From positions 6,152,000 through 6,215,999 of the forward strand of contig NC_051098.1 in the NCBI RefSeq assembly GCF_901709675.1: a stretch of 64,000 bases of DNA, in the 5' to 3' direction. Below are positions 14,480-26,470 of the stretch, piece after piece (position 1 is the stretch's first letter; each line of letters opens with the position of its first letter). Source of the DNA: Syngnathus acus (lineage: Eukaryota; Chordata; Actinopteri; Syngnathiformes; Syngnathidae). The notes beneath the pieces are model-generated. The model saw only the letters and a program-made list of their open reading frames with translations. It was not told where the DNA came from and ran no database searches. Both the position numbers and the translations under genes were made by a program.

Positions 14480-14549
14480 TTAAAAAATGTCCGAAAAAAA
14501 TTCACTTTATCAAATCTGGCCCTCCTTGCAAAAAGTTTCGACACCCCTG
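14480..14549. mobile_element. hAT-like terminus
   Basis: TCTGGCCCTCCTTGC...GTTTCGACACCCCTG is the typical inverted end of fish hAT MITEs (the reverse complement begins CAGGGGTGTC). The SINE starts at the next base. The body probably extends left toward about 13720 (GCGGGCCGGCATGG), but no matching left end was found. Confidence 0.45.
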
Positions 14550-14906
14550 GGTTAGCACATCTACATCACAGTTAGGAGAGTGCGGGTTCGATTCCACCTC
14601 CAGCCTTCCCTGTGTGGAGTTTGCATGTTCTCCCCGTGCCCACGTGGGTTTTCACCGGCCACTCCGATTTCCTCCCACGTCCCAAAAACATGCTTAGTAG
14701 GCCGATTGAAAACTACGAACTGCCCCTAGGTGTGAGTGCGGATGGTTGTTGGTCTCTGTGTACCCTGCGATTGGCTGGCAACCGGCTCAGGGTGCCCCCC
14801 GCCTCCTGCCCGATGAGGCACTCCTGCCCGATGACAGCTGGGATAGGTTCCAGCACGCCCGTGACCCCCGTGGGGACAAGCGGCATAGAAAATGGATGGA
14901 TGGAAG
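14550..14906 (+). mobile_element. tRNA-derived SINE, nearly full length
   Basis: It begins GGTTAGCACATCTACATCAC, continues with a perfect pol III B box (GGTTCGATTCC at 14586), then the GTGTGGAGTTTGCATGTTCT and CTCCCACGTCCCAAAAACAT body common in fish SINEs, and ends in AAAATGGATGGATGG. The A box head is slightly truncated. A local 18-bp duplication of CTCCTGCCCGATGA (14803-14816 and 14821-14834) is private to this copy. Confidence 0.8.
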
Positions 14907-17324
14907 ATTTATGCAAAAAATAAAAACATTTTCAAAGTACTGCACCCGAAAAGCTGTTACAATGCTTCATTTCCAGCAGAACAGCAAAAAGCAATATTCT
15001 GTTCTTGATATTTTGCTTGTAAACAAATAAAAGTCCGAATGAAGCTACATCTATAGGTAAGTCAGCCGCCAGTCCGGCTGTCAGACCAACCGGGATAAAA
15101 ATGAAATTGACAAATATGGGGGAGGAGGAGGAGGTGAGATATATCAAAGAGGTGTGCTAAGCCTCTTTTCTCGCCTCAAATCAAAAGCGGAGTGGTTTTC
15201 CTATCTTGCCGTTAGAAGATATGAGGCGGCTTTGCACGTTGACAAGTTAATGCACTTGGCAAAGAACACACGCACACAAACACACAGCTGCACGTGAATA
15301 ACAGGTAAGTAAAAAGCCAAACAAATACACAGCATCAGCACAATCATACAAAAGGAAGAAAACATATAAAAGAAGGTTTTATGAGCTAAAAGGTTAAGTT
15401 AGAACCAGTATGCAGTTTGTCATGTATTGTTGTACCAACAATTGGGTGGAGAGAGAGCTTCCAAGAGGTTGCTTTCATAAAGCAGCTTGAATACTGCACA
15501 GTATGTGAACCTCACTGCGCCAGGTGCAGTTTTATGCTGTGTTACACCCCCTACAAATTTGAGCCCCCCTGAGTTTTAAAATCTAGCAGACAGACGAAGT
15601 GACAGATGGACAAAGAGAAAGGCCAATGCTTGGCAGAGGTAATCTAACAATTGTTCCGACTGAACATTACCTAAATTAGCATGACCAGCAGTGGCGGGTG
15701 GCATGTCATGGATATATATTGGAGCTGCTAGGTGCACATTTCATGTGCTCCAAATATTAGCTAGGAGGACATACTATGGTTTTTGCAATTTAATGTACTA
15801 TGTTGAAACAACTGCAAAACAGTGGCAATTGAATAATGTAGAGCAGATGTACTCAAAGAAAAATCAGAGTCACAATTTATGTAATTCTCAAATCGACAAC
15901 AACGGGCAGAATACATTTTTAAGAAGTGGTGATTGTACATAAAAAAATGAAGTTATCGATTTAATTAACGACAAAATATAAACTTTTTACAGCTGGTAAT
16001 TGTGAAGTATTCTTTTAAATACCATCTGAAAAGGTATACTTAGATTTTTTCAGAAAACTAAATATATGCCCATCTGGATTAATAACCACGAACTAAACTC
16101 AAAAGGCATTTGTTAAAAATAAAAAGACTTCCCGTCCCATTGCTTTATCATGGACAACTCCAAAAGCATGCATTTTGATAAAATAGTTGTCACTGTTATC
16201 CAACATCTTTCCCCTCATGTTTACACGTCACAAAAAAAGACGTGTCTGGAGAAAGGAGCTCATTTGGTCTCAAGTGTAAAATGAAGAGTATACAGCATGT
16301 ACAAGTTTGTTTTTCTAATGGGTAGCCTGTAATATTACCAGTGATTTCATTAATTGCTTATGTTGTAACCAGCATGTTACACATATAATCTAGTTCAAAA
16401 GTGCATTTTATATTTAGAAACAAGCAGACAACAAACCTTAGCACAGAGAAGAAAAGAGGGCCAAGTTGAGATGTGAACGTTCCAATGAAAGTAGACAATG
16501 TGGAACGAGGGTTAAAAACAAGAGTCGCAGGGGAGCCGCCAAGCTGAAAAGTGATTAAAAAAAAAAGTCACTAGGCAGCGCGGCCAGGCATGGCTTCAAG
16601 GTAAAATTAGTAGTAAACATTTAGTCAAGCAGAGATGAGACACTGTGGTACTTTTGAACAGTAGATTGTCTCTCCCTCCCCTCCGCTTTAGAAATGAGCT
16701 GAGGTGTCCTCTGCCTTCTACATCTGCCAAATTGAATCGATAAGTAATTAACACTTTGGCTCTATTCTGGCAAGTTTTCCATCCCCCTTTCTCTGCTGCT
16801 GTGAGTCTTTGTGTTACCTTGTAAAACGCAATAGGGGCCAACATAACTAGGATGCACAACAACTCAAATACACAACAGGACTGACAGAAGCGTGCGAGAC
16901 AAGATTTGGCTGGGCCCCGATCCACACGCTCACACATAATGTCTGCACTCAGCTGCCCTTATGGAGTTTGTGAGTTTGGTCAGCTGGTCTATTTATCCCC
17001 ACATTGCTCGAAAAAACCCCTCCAAGATTCATTTATACGCTTACTTTAGTCAATCCCTTCCCTCCAGTTTTCTCTGTGACACACACTCATTCCTGGCAGG
17101 CAGTGTGATATTTGCCACCTGTTGATGCAAGTGTTGTCTTTCAAAGGACAAAGGCATGTCTGGAATGCAGATAAATTGCATGAATAAGGAGAGAAGGTCA
17201 GGTACAGCAGGATGTATAGAGGAGAAAGGCGTGATAGAAAGAAAGGCAACGGAACAGACAACGAGACAGACGACAAAATAATAAACACAAGGAGGGAAGA
17301 CAGCAAGCCTCGGGCTTTGTCGAG
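14907..17324. other. No gene recognised
   Basis: Unique-looking non-coding DNA. Nothing beyond short purine- or pyrimidine-rich runs was identified. Confidence 0.6.
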
Positions 17325-17445
17325 GATTGATGTGTACATGAGAGGATTCGGCGCAAAGCCCCATCATCAATCCCTTTGGCTAATCACAGTATGGCTGAAT
17401 TATTGATAATGAACCTCATCAATAATTGCATGGTGCTTTTTGGGC
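17325..17445. promoter_or_regulatory. Candidate non-coding regulatory element with ATCAAT motifs
   Basis: This is unique, non-repeat DNA. It contains a perfect 10-bp inverted repeat, AATTATTGAT (17398-17407) and ATCAATAATT (17418-17427), with a 10-bp spacer, and a further ATCAAT at about 17366. ATCAAT is the core of ONECUT/HNF6-type sites. No reading frame of note. Enhancer function is inference. Confidence 0.3.
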
Positions 17446-18628
17446 AACAGACCATTGCGAGGGAGGAAATAGAAGCTCGTAGTTCTCATAAGCACCGGCA
17501 TCACACTTGTTTATGAACTCAAGAGAACAAAATATTAAAGATAATGTGGTTGTGGTGACATTGAATTCAAAGACAAGCATGTTTATACCAAATAAATGAC
17601 AAACTATAAGAGAGAGATTGAAAAATATATCCATGATTTGTGTATAATGAAATATACAAGCCATTTTGCTTTTCACAGCATTCTGCAAGTTTAAAGAGCT
17701 CTTGAATCACCATCACCAAGACACCAAGTGCCATTTTTAGACAGTCACTGCTGCATTTTTAATCAATTTATATAACAAACGGTAGACGACCAAGGGATTT
17801 TATTTAATGGCCAATGCTGCAGCATATATGGAAGTTTGTCAAAGGAGTCTAAAATGCAACATGTCTGACAGTCATACTGCCCCGGAAAAGTAGAGTTTAG
17901 ATAGATCCTCAATACAAAAGTTTTATCAAAAATCGTTGATGTCCAATGTAGTGAAATTAAATGCAAGTGTCACTGAATAATTCAATATTTCATAATGAGA
18001 ATAATACGTATATTTGCCAGGAAAAAGTGCCACTTTGGAGAGTCTACTTTCTGTAGTTAAGTCCACACTGCTGTAGTTCATTTTGCATTAATCTCCCCAC
18101 TTCCCTTGCTCATTCTCGAATTGTTTGACTCTCCATTTTAAGCGCTCCCTGTTTGAAAAAGGGCCAGCCCCGCAGGGTGGATTCTAACAAGGCCTCATGA
18201 ATTCAACCACATTTCTTCAGCCTTGGGCTCTCTTTTACTGACATTCTATTTGTGCAAGGGGCCCTCTTAAAAGTAGCCTTCGTTCTGTATAAAATAGCAC
18301 CATCCTGAATCATATCATCCGTGTGCCCTCTGTTCGTGTCCGATGCAATTTGTGCACTTTCAGATCAAGGACTTCAACACAAAACTTTACAAACCTAGAA
18401 GAGAAACAAACCTATGGCAGCACAAGAGGGAGATGAAAATTCAGAGCTTTTCAAGGATATCAATAAGCACAAAAGCTAGCACACACCTCGAAAGTCACTG
18501 AATTCCTCAGCAAAAAAAAAAAAGGTTTGCTGAAGCTTCATAAATTCTCTAAACTGATACACTGATATTCATTACGATAATTACAATAGAGAAAAACATA
18601 AATTGGATTAAAGGAGGATTGGTGTAAT
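17446..18628. other. No gene recognised
   Basis: Non-coding; no repeat family identified. An A run lies at about 18513-18524. Confidence 0.6.
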
Positions 18629-18840
18629 TTGTGTTATGTGCTCTGTGGACTTTGAGAAGGCGTTCAGGTATGTAATCCTGTGGGATGAGGTATGGGATTT
18701 TTTTGATAGTTCAACCAGTGCCAGACTTTGCTCCACATGGCCCACGGTAGTTCATATTTGTTTTAGATGAGGCTTTGACTCCACTAAGGCAACCCAGATT
18801 GAGTCTGTAACCTTTATAGACAGAATTTCTAGTCCTAGCA
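18629..18840 (+). mobile_element. Decayed RTE-type LINE fragment (reverse transcriptase motif A region)
   Basis: VDFEKAF, the motif A region, is still readable at about 18648-18670. The stretch then matches, with many changes and a deletion, the part around GLRQGCPLSP and ends at GACAGAATTTCTAG, the same words as 6640-6656 in the first copy. It is much more decayed than that copy and non-functional. Confidence 0.65.
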
Positions 18841-18924
18841 AATAGAGAATAAAAAGGCTAAGTTTCCACTGTGCATGACATGTTCAGGCTAAAGGGGAGC
18901 TGCCGTGGCACATTCTGCAAACAT

Positions 18925-19020
18925 ATCTTGAGAGATACGATGGTGCCCTGAGCAACTTGAGCAATACCATCAGGCTGAGGAACAGATTCTTTCCACAAAC
19001 TGATATACTGTTAAAGTCAG
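18925..19020 (+). mobile_element. L2/Rex1-like LINE scrap (C-terminal reverse transcriptase end)
   Basis: From 18933 the frame reads RYDGALSN.NTIRLRNRFFPQ, close to the usual end of fish L2/Rex1-type proteins (RYRAL...TRLRNSFFPQA). It sits just downstream of the RTE fragment, so two unrelated LINE relics adjoin here. It is very short and old. Confidence 0.5.
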
Positions 19021-22000
19021 AGTGCTCTGTTGTACTGACATTAACCCCCACACACCATGCACCTTCACACTGAACACTATTCAGCACACTCTTAGAAAGA
19101 ACTAAATGACCTTGTCAATATCATGGGCATGTCAAGCCTACTGTATTTTAATTCAGCCACACCTGTGTTGCATTGCATCTTCGCTCGCTTTCAAACCGAG
19201 ATAAAGCGTCTCCTATCTAAAATGATATCAAGACAGTTTTGCCTAATGGAGAGAATGATGGGAAACAATGAGTGGATTTATTTCAGACGATTTGTGAAGT
19301 CAGTCAATTTCTGTTTTCACAATCACAGTAGGGAAGAGCTGAAAAACAAAATCGGAAAATGTTGGTACTCTTCAGAGAGGAAAAAGAAGAAAACGTCAGG
19401 GGACGGGAAACATGGCACGTCATACAGTATGTGTAATTCGAATCAACATAAATCTTGACTTTTCTGAAAAGGAAATTCAAAGCATTACATTGCTTGTCAG
19501 AAAAAAGGTCCTTTATAAGGTCGAATGTGCACCTTAGAAAGTGACTGGCAGTCCAATCAGTGATTTGGAAATGCACAATCTTGCCGCCAGAAACACCAGT
19601 GACATCATCAGCAGACACCAGTACGCCCAAAGCCAAATCTGAGTCTTAGAGGCTTTATGGCTTGCTTTGTTAAAATGACAACTGAGGTCAACTCTGACAA
19701 CTGTGTAAAGGCTGTCAACTTTTGGAAAGCAAAATAAAATAACATGGAGATTATGCTATCTGACTTAAACTGATTTTCTAGTCTATGCATTTACTATAAT
19801 GCGACACCGGTTGTGGAATGTGCCTTTAAGATAAGACCAATACTGAATACTATGCGACAATACATGACACATTTTGCAGGGGGAAAAAAAAACCACAACT
19901 CAAGATGCATATAAACAGTTCTTTTACCTATTCCATTTACAGCTGCTTATCCAGTGTCAATGTACAGGTACATGTAGAAGCCGGAGAACACATACAAAAG
20001 GACATAAAGAAGGATCAAAACCAGACTTTTTTTGTCAGTAAGTCAATGTTCATCAAATTCATCGGGCGTATTTGATGGTAGAGGTCACACATCTCTGACA
20101 AGTGTCAACTCATTCACAAAACTATTTCTCAAAGGGATCAGTACTACCCGGCACAACGCTTATCACATTTGAAAACATGTTGGCGCTATTTTTAAGTACT
20201 GACTTAGTTTTTGACTCCAACTTAACTTTATGACCCCCAACCAATTCCTCCACATGCTGCTGTTCGCTGTGTTTCTTAGAGTGAGTGTGTGTGTGTGTGT
20301 GCCTGCGATACAGGTTTAAAATAATCCAAATTAATCAATGTCATTACAGAGTCTTAAATCTGCAGAATGGTTTTATCACCCTCTGCACATGTTTCCAAGG
20401 CTCTCAAACATTTGACAAAGATGTATTAAAGAAAGAAAGCCTGGCGTGCCCACTATCAGAGGTTTTGCTTAACCACACGTTTGTTTTATAACCTACAATA
20501 ATGTACTAACAGCATGGTCATGATGCATAATTATTTAAAAGACTAAACTGTTGTGTTTATTTTTGCAACTCTTGACGAATGACCCCAAAACTCAAGGTGG
20601 CTAATGGGAAGTTTCTTGGTTCAGGAGAGGTGGTCCTTACAAAAAATATATTTTTTGTTGAGAAAACACTTCAGTAAAATCAATTTCAAGTTAGATCACT
20701 TCATGTTAAATTGTAATTTTATTTATTTTTGCAGGTGTTCTAATATTTGTAACAATATGGATTTCTATTAACAAATAAAAACAAGACTTTGAATGTCCTA
20801 AGGAAAGTGAAGAACTACTGGCACTTTATTGTTGTATAATTTTGCAAGAAAAAGTCTGAGGTTAAATGGTTCTTTTTGAACGAGCATACCGAATGGTGTA
20901 TTTGACTTGTCTTTTTATATGGGTATGTGTTTTTTTCCCCTCTTTGCTTCCGATCAATGGTCCCTGCCTGTGTTTCCGCTACCTGCGGATTACACCGTTG
21001 TCTGCTGAGTGTTTAAAAGATCAATGGGTGTCTCAGTCTTTTACGAGACATCAATCTTCAAACGAGTCAGCCATTGCACTAAAGGTCATTTTTTTGGTTT
21101 GATGCCACATAAGTGGTCTTTATTATGTTTTCCTCACGCCTTTCTGTTTGGCTAGTGGCTTACGTGAACATATGCGACGGAGCCAATGGCAGTTTGTTTG
21201 CAACAGAAATGATCAAATGACAGCAGATGGACTGAGTCAAAGGCCCTTTCACACTACGCTTAACACAGCACAGCCTGCTGTCGCCCAACACATTCATTGT
21301 GCTTGTGCTGCCACCTCACTGCAAATATTGGTGGCGTCTGGGGCAGGCACCTGCCTCTGCTGAAAAGTTATGATCGTTAACAAGAACTCGTGAAAAAACT
21401 CCTATAAAAATGGAAAGACATTTTTTTATAGATAATATTTATAGAACTAACTAGAACTATAATTATTGCAAAAATGACCTTTGTTCACATTTTCACTTAA
21501 TACATGAGCTTTCTCCACTACAACTTTTGGTGTGTTGAAGGTGTGATTTTTTTCCCCCCTTTATGCTCATGTTGGACCCCAAAAAACACGACAAATACTC
21601 CAGTGTTCAGTGAGTGCACATGTTTTCAGCAGTTACTTTTGGATAATGTACAAATTTCTGAATTCACTTTACATGGTAAATTACTGTATATTGCATACAA
21701 TCGATATTTAAACCTTCATTCGTCCACATGGGGCAACAATGGTTTCTCAAATGAATAAACTATTTTCATAATTATAGCTTTACACTTTACACAAATTCAT
21801 CTCTCATCCCCATATTATCTCTGACGTGAATGCATGATGTTTTCATTTATATACTGGAGGGCTATATCTTGAAATAATAGTTGCAGGGAAGGTGTTCGAA
21901 AGTTCATTTATAGCTTTCTATTCATTATACCATTGCATTGCCGTTTGAAAAAGTATGATGCATTTACATACGTAGTCTATTGTATAAAATACCAATCAGT

Positions 22001-24804
22001 GAATGTATTTTATAGTATTATTTAAATAATATCTTCAGCAAGAATCACCTTGACATCCAAATCCATTATTTGTCTGTTTTCTCACTTCTTTTAATTGAAC
22101 TCCCTTGACACATGCAACTTACCCAATAAAGGAAAAATACCAATATTCTGTATACAGTACCTCGATTACATTCACAAATACATAATAGGTTTTGCTACAG
22201 TCACACTGTTGTGATAACTTGAAGCAACCACGCTCGAGGCTCAAATCAATATCAGATATAACAAAACAAGAGCTGTTGATTTAATTTTAATGTCTATTTG
22301 GTTTGAGTTATTCTTTACCATTTATAACCCAAGCAGTTGAAAAAAAATACAGTATATTATGGGTAAGCAGGATGTTGACTGTTAACTGAGTGTGGGAGAA
22401 TATTGGTATATTGGGTGCCAGTCGATTTCAAAGTATTCTGGATAAGTACTCAACCTGGATACAGAAATAAAAAATATAAAAGTGACAGATTGTCATATTT
22501 GTCTTAAAACAGACTCCTTCTTATTTTGGCAATTAGGACTTTTTTAAGGTATGAATTTTTCACAATCGATACTTTGATATTTAAACCCCACATAATATTT
22601 TGTAAGCTTTCTGTAGCGGTTTACCTACAGTTGATCTGCATGGAGTATAGATAGATTATTAGATTATATTTTATTCACTCTCGATATACTACATGTGTGC
22701 AAGGACAACTATAATTTTAAACCAAACTCAAACAAGATGTATTTGGATCCAAGTTACTTATTTTGATTCACACAAATGTGAGCCAAAAGGCAGATCATGG
22801 AGCAGCAATGGGATGTAATTGGAGCAATCTGTCCAGTTAGTCCACCACTAGATTAATTTCCATGAGAGGTATTAATCAACCAAGATAATTTGCAGTGATC
22901 TACTGCATTGAAGCAAAACAGTTTATTAGAAGCTTGTCCACAAACATTTTCAGTAACACACACAGTGAGGTCAGCCAAACCTCCAGTAAATTGGTTCACC
23001 TCTGGTGATAATGCCTTGAGTATTTTGGAAAGGTGTTTGCAGCAAAGAGGTCTCACGCTCATTAAGTAATAGAGTTATGAGGCTATACTTTCTGGAAACC
23101 ATCTGTGTTGTTAAAAACATAAAATTCTTGAAAATGTGTTGTGGCAAATCTTTGAAAGTGTATTAAAGTACTTGTAACTTAAACATGTCATTTTCTTTAT
23201 TCTGATAATTCTCAATACTGTCGACGGTAGCAAATACCCATGTTTCGGCAAACATGTCATGGATGGTTGTGGTTGAAGGCTTTGTGTGACTTTGGATGTT
23301 TGTTTTTTTTTCTTTAAAAAATGTGTCTTTTGAAACAACTTTACTCCAAACCTGCTGCGTCGTATAAGCTATTGATACAGTGGAGGAATGAAAGAGAATG
23401 GTTGTGAACAAAACAGTGCGTGCACGTACGTGTTTGTGTGTGTGCGCATGTGTATGCGAATAATGGGACACAAAGATGGGAAAAAAAAGTGGAAGTAACA
23501 GTGAAAGAAATATAGAGCAATGCACAGGGCCAGAGGAAGTGTGTAACCGGGAAACCCAATCTGTGACTTGATTGTGCTCCTAAGCACAGAGGCTAAATCA
23601 ATTTGACTGCTGCCTGTGCACTGAATGGAAGCAAGGCTAGCTTGATGGAGTGAGAGGGGGAAGAAGGTAGGGAAGAGAAGGTTGACTAGATAAGGATGGA
23701 GCAGGGGAGCACTGAAAAGAAAGAAAATACATGAAGGGAGTGACAAGATGGAGATGACAAGGTCGGGTAGGGGACACCAACCAAAGAGAAAGCTGCGCTA
23801 AGAGTATCAGAAATGAAGTCAGCTTTGAGATTTATTGTCGCTCATTCAAATGGAAATGTGAGCTGCACGTCAAGCATCCAGGCTGCTCAGCCATGTTGTT
23901 TTTGGCAATGAAGATATCATTTTGTCAATCTCCCTATTTTCCATTGTAACATGACAGTGACGAGCAAAACATTGCTGATGACTATAAATCATGATGAGAC
24001 GTGTGCAAGTTGTCAGTGACAAAACAGCACAAAAAAAAAAGAATGAGTTTTGCCCGAGATTTGAAACGTTTGGAAAAAAAAGTAGCAGTAGTTGAGAAGC
24101 CATTAATTTTTTTGTGCCCTCCCTATGCGTGGCTCTTGCTCTTCCCTGCTGTGGTGTGTCTTATGTGAAGAGTTAGTTTGTTCTGATACGTGCAAGCACA
24201 GACACGATGCACAAATGGGAGTTGAAGGAGGTCTCCAAGTGCCCACTTTCCTTGGTATACAAGTGTTTGTTATTGCTGATTTAATTTGCTTGTCAATTGA
24301 TAATGTATGATAGTCGTGGCTTGCCGAGTCTCCAACTTATTAAAGTAGCTTAGTTTGATTAAGAGGGACATAGAAACATCAAGGTCTGATTTCAGTAGAT
24401 ATATATCGAGCGATCGAGGCAAGAGGATATTTTCAATGAGAAAGAGAACGTCTGAATGTAGTTTGTCAACCAAGTAATGCTTGAAGAGGAAATCCTCTCT
24501 GAAAACATCAAACGTGAAGCTGGAAAGTTGCTGTTGAATAAGATAGCACAGCACAACTCCACTGCACTTTGTACTTCTCAGCAGCACCAACTTTGAGTTC
24601 TCATCTAACATAACTCCTTTATCTTTTGCTTCTTTTATTACTTATGTTGAGTTTTCCTTATGTTCCTTCCTGCTTGTATTATGAGTGGACTGCACAAGAT
24701 AGGTATGTGTGTGCATTTTATTCCATAAAACCATGACTGTGGATGGTATGGTATAGTGACTTCTCTGCCATGTTTTTGCTTGCTTTCGTGTGAAAGATGG
24801 TAAG
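19021..24804. other. No gene recognised
   Basis: Non-coding, AT-rich. A short GT run occurs at 20286-20302. Around 19935-19990 a faint resemblance to a reversed SINE tail was too weak to call. Confidence 0.6.
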
Positions 24805-25195
24805 TACCGTATTTTCCGGACTATAAGGCGCACCTAAAAACCTAAAATTTTCTCAAAAGCTGGCAGTGCGCCTTACAGTCCGGTGCGCCTTATATACGGA
24901 CCAAATTCCTAAATTTGAACTAGCCCGAAGCATTGTGTCATGAATCAATCATATGTGGCCCGCTGAAGACTATGAATCAAAAAGACTATGGATCATTATT
25001 TTGTGATTATAAAGTAATTTGTTGCGTCTGAAGATGAAATAAAAAAGATAAAATGGAGAATGATTTGATTTGGATTAAAAATCTGACATGATGCATTAAT
25101 GGTGCGCCTTATATAAGGACAAAGTTTTAAAATGGGCCATTCATTGAAGGTGCGCCTTATAGTCCGGTGCGCCTTATAGTCCGGAAAATACGGTA
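24805..25195. mobile_element. 391-bp MITE of a related family
   Basis: The ends read TACCGTATTTTCCGGACTAT and its reverse complement, flanked by TA. The inner ends carry repeated GCGCCTTATA units, a variant of the TATAAGTCGC units of the 172-bp family. The middle (about 24900-25090) is unrelated to those copies and has no coding potential. Shared end design suggests a common transposase source. Confidence 0.8.
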
Positions 25196-26224
25196 TACAA
25201 ATTGCATGTTCTTCACTCAAGACATGCTTTTAGAATTTGCTTTCACATCAACTGTATTGTTTAAATGTGCAGTTTATATAAACAAGTTGTGGCAGAGTAT
25301 CAAAGGGTTTGAAAATACAGCATCCTTGTAAAAGTGACAGAATAAGTACAGATATTAAAACTCAGTCTACTAAGGTTGGTGGTGGCCAGAGAATGACAAG
25401 CGGTGGCCAGAGAATAACACCCTTGGCCACCATGTTGCTCTGCCCCTGTATCTCTGGCATTGTTTCAAGGGTCAAAAAAGTTTCGAGACAAATTCATTCA
25501 TTTCAATGCTATCCACACTGTGCAGCCAAGACACTGAAACCAAACCTTAACACAATTCTATGCTGTCTTCTTACATTGTCTGGAAGCCACTTTTCAGTCA
25601 CGGCCAATTGACTATTATTCATAAAGTGGAGGCGGTGACATGCAAAATATAAATGAGTGCACAGGCACATGTAACCCTACTGAAATTACTATAAAAATCA
25701 ATTTTCACCTTATGTCAGTCATACAACAGCAGCCATGTCAGTCAATATCTTTGTTTATCACGCACCCCAAAAACAACCAACACATTGTTGGAAAACTAGT
25801 TCTCTTTTGATTGAATTTCAACTTTCATTGTTTATGTGACACCAGCATGTAGAATACATTGCATAATGACGATGATGACATTTTCTTGCACATTAGAGGT
25901 GAGAAAAAAAAGAGACTGATAAAAAGCAAAAAGACATTCAATGACTGCAATACATTTCAACATTACCTTCATTTGAAGCGTCATCTTCCGTCTAATCTAC
26001 TTCCAAATAATGAACGTTTTTTTTTATTTATTTCTTTATCCCTTATATGGTTGCCTCACTTCTCTACCTTTTGTTCTTCTTTACTGTTATTATCATGACA
26101 TGATTTTACTAGTGAAGATAAAACTGCGCCATGAAACCATGGCCCATCTATCCAGGTGGGTCCCAGTTTAAAATTGCATTCTTACCTTTCTTGTCCAATT
26201 TAAGCCACTTTCCCCCTTAACGCT
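25196..26224. other. No gene recognised
   Basis: Non-coding apart from the short duplication at 25379-25423. Confidence 0.6.
25379..25423. repeat. Short tandem duplication
   Basis: GGTGGCCAGAGAATGACAAG is followed at once by GGTGGCCAGAGAATAACACC, a 21-bp imperfect duplication. No function seen. Confidence 0.6.
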
Positions 26225-26470
26225 TTTCTCTACTTTGTGATAATATCGCTAGCTGTGCCCGTTGGGATCGTGCCGAAGCCTAATTAGAGTCTTGCAAAGA
26301 CTTCAGTCTAACATATGGCTATTGACCAGGAGAGCAAAATGCATTAGTTATTGTGTAGCAGGACATCTCATTAATATCCTACCCCTTTAAGCACAGAGCA
26401 ATTAAGGAGATTAAGGCCAAAGAGTGATCACTACAGCTAATTACTCTCCTGTCCCACCCTGCCTCCGAGG
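26225..26470. promoter_or_regulatory. Candidate non-coding regulatory element rich in TAAT cores
   Basis: At least five homeodomain-type cores lie within about 200 bp: CCTAATTAGA, GCATTAGTTA, CATTAATATC, GCAATTAAGG and GCTAATTACT. The block is free of microsatellites and recognisable repeats and differs in texture from its AT-rich flanks. Conservation cannot be judged from one sequence. Confidence 0.3.

Noticed and set aside
14586-14596. Perfect pol III B box suggesting a tRNA gene
   Set aside because: It belongs to the SINE; no tRNA cloverleaf or acceptor stem surrounds it.
19935-19990. Possible reversed SINE tail (AGCTGCTTATCC)
   Set aside because: The match is limited to about a dozen bases and does not continue into the SINE body.
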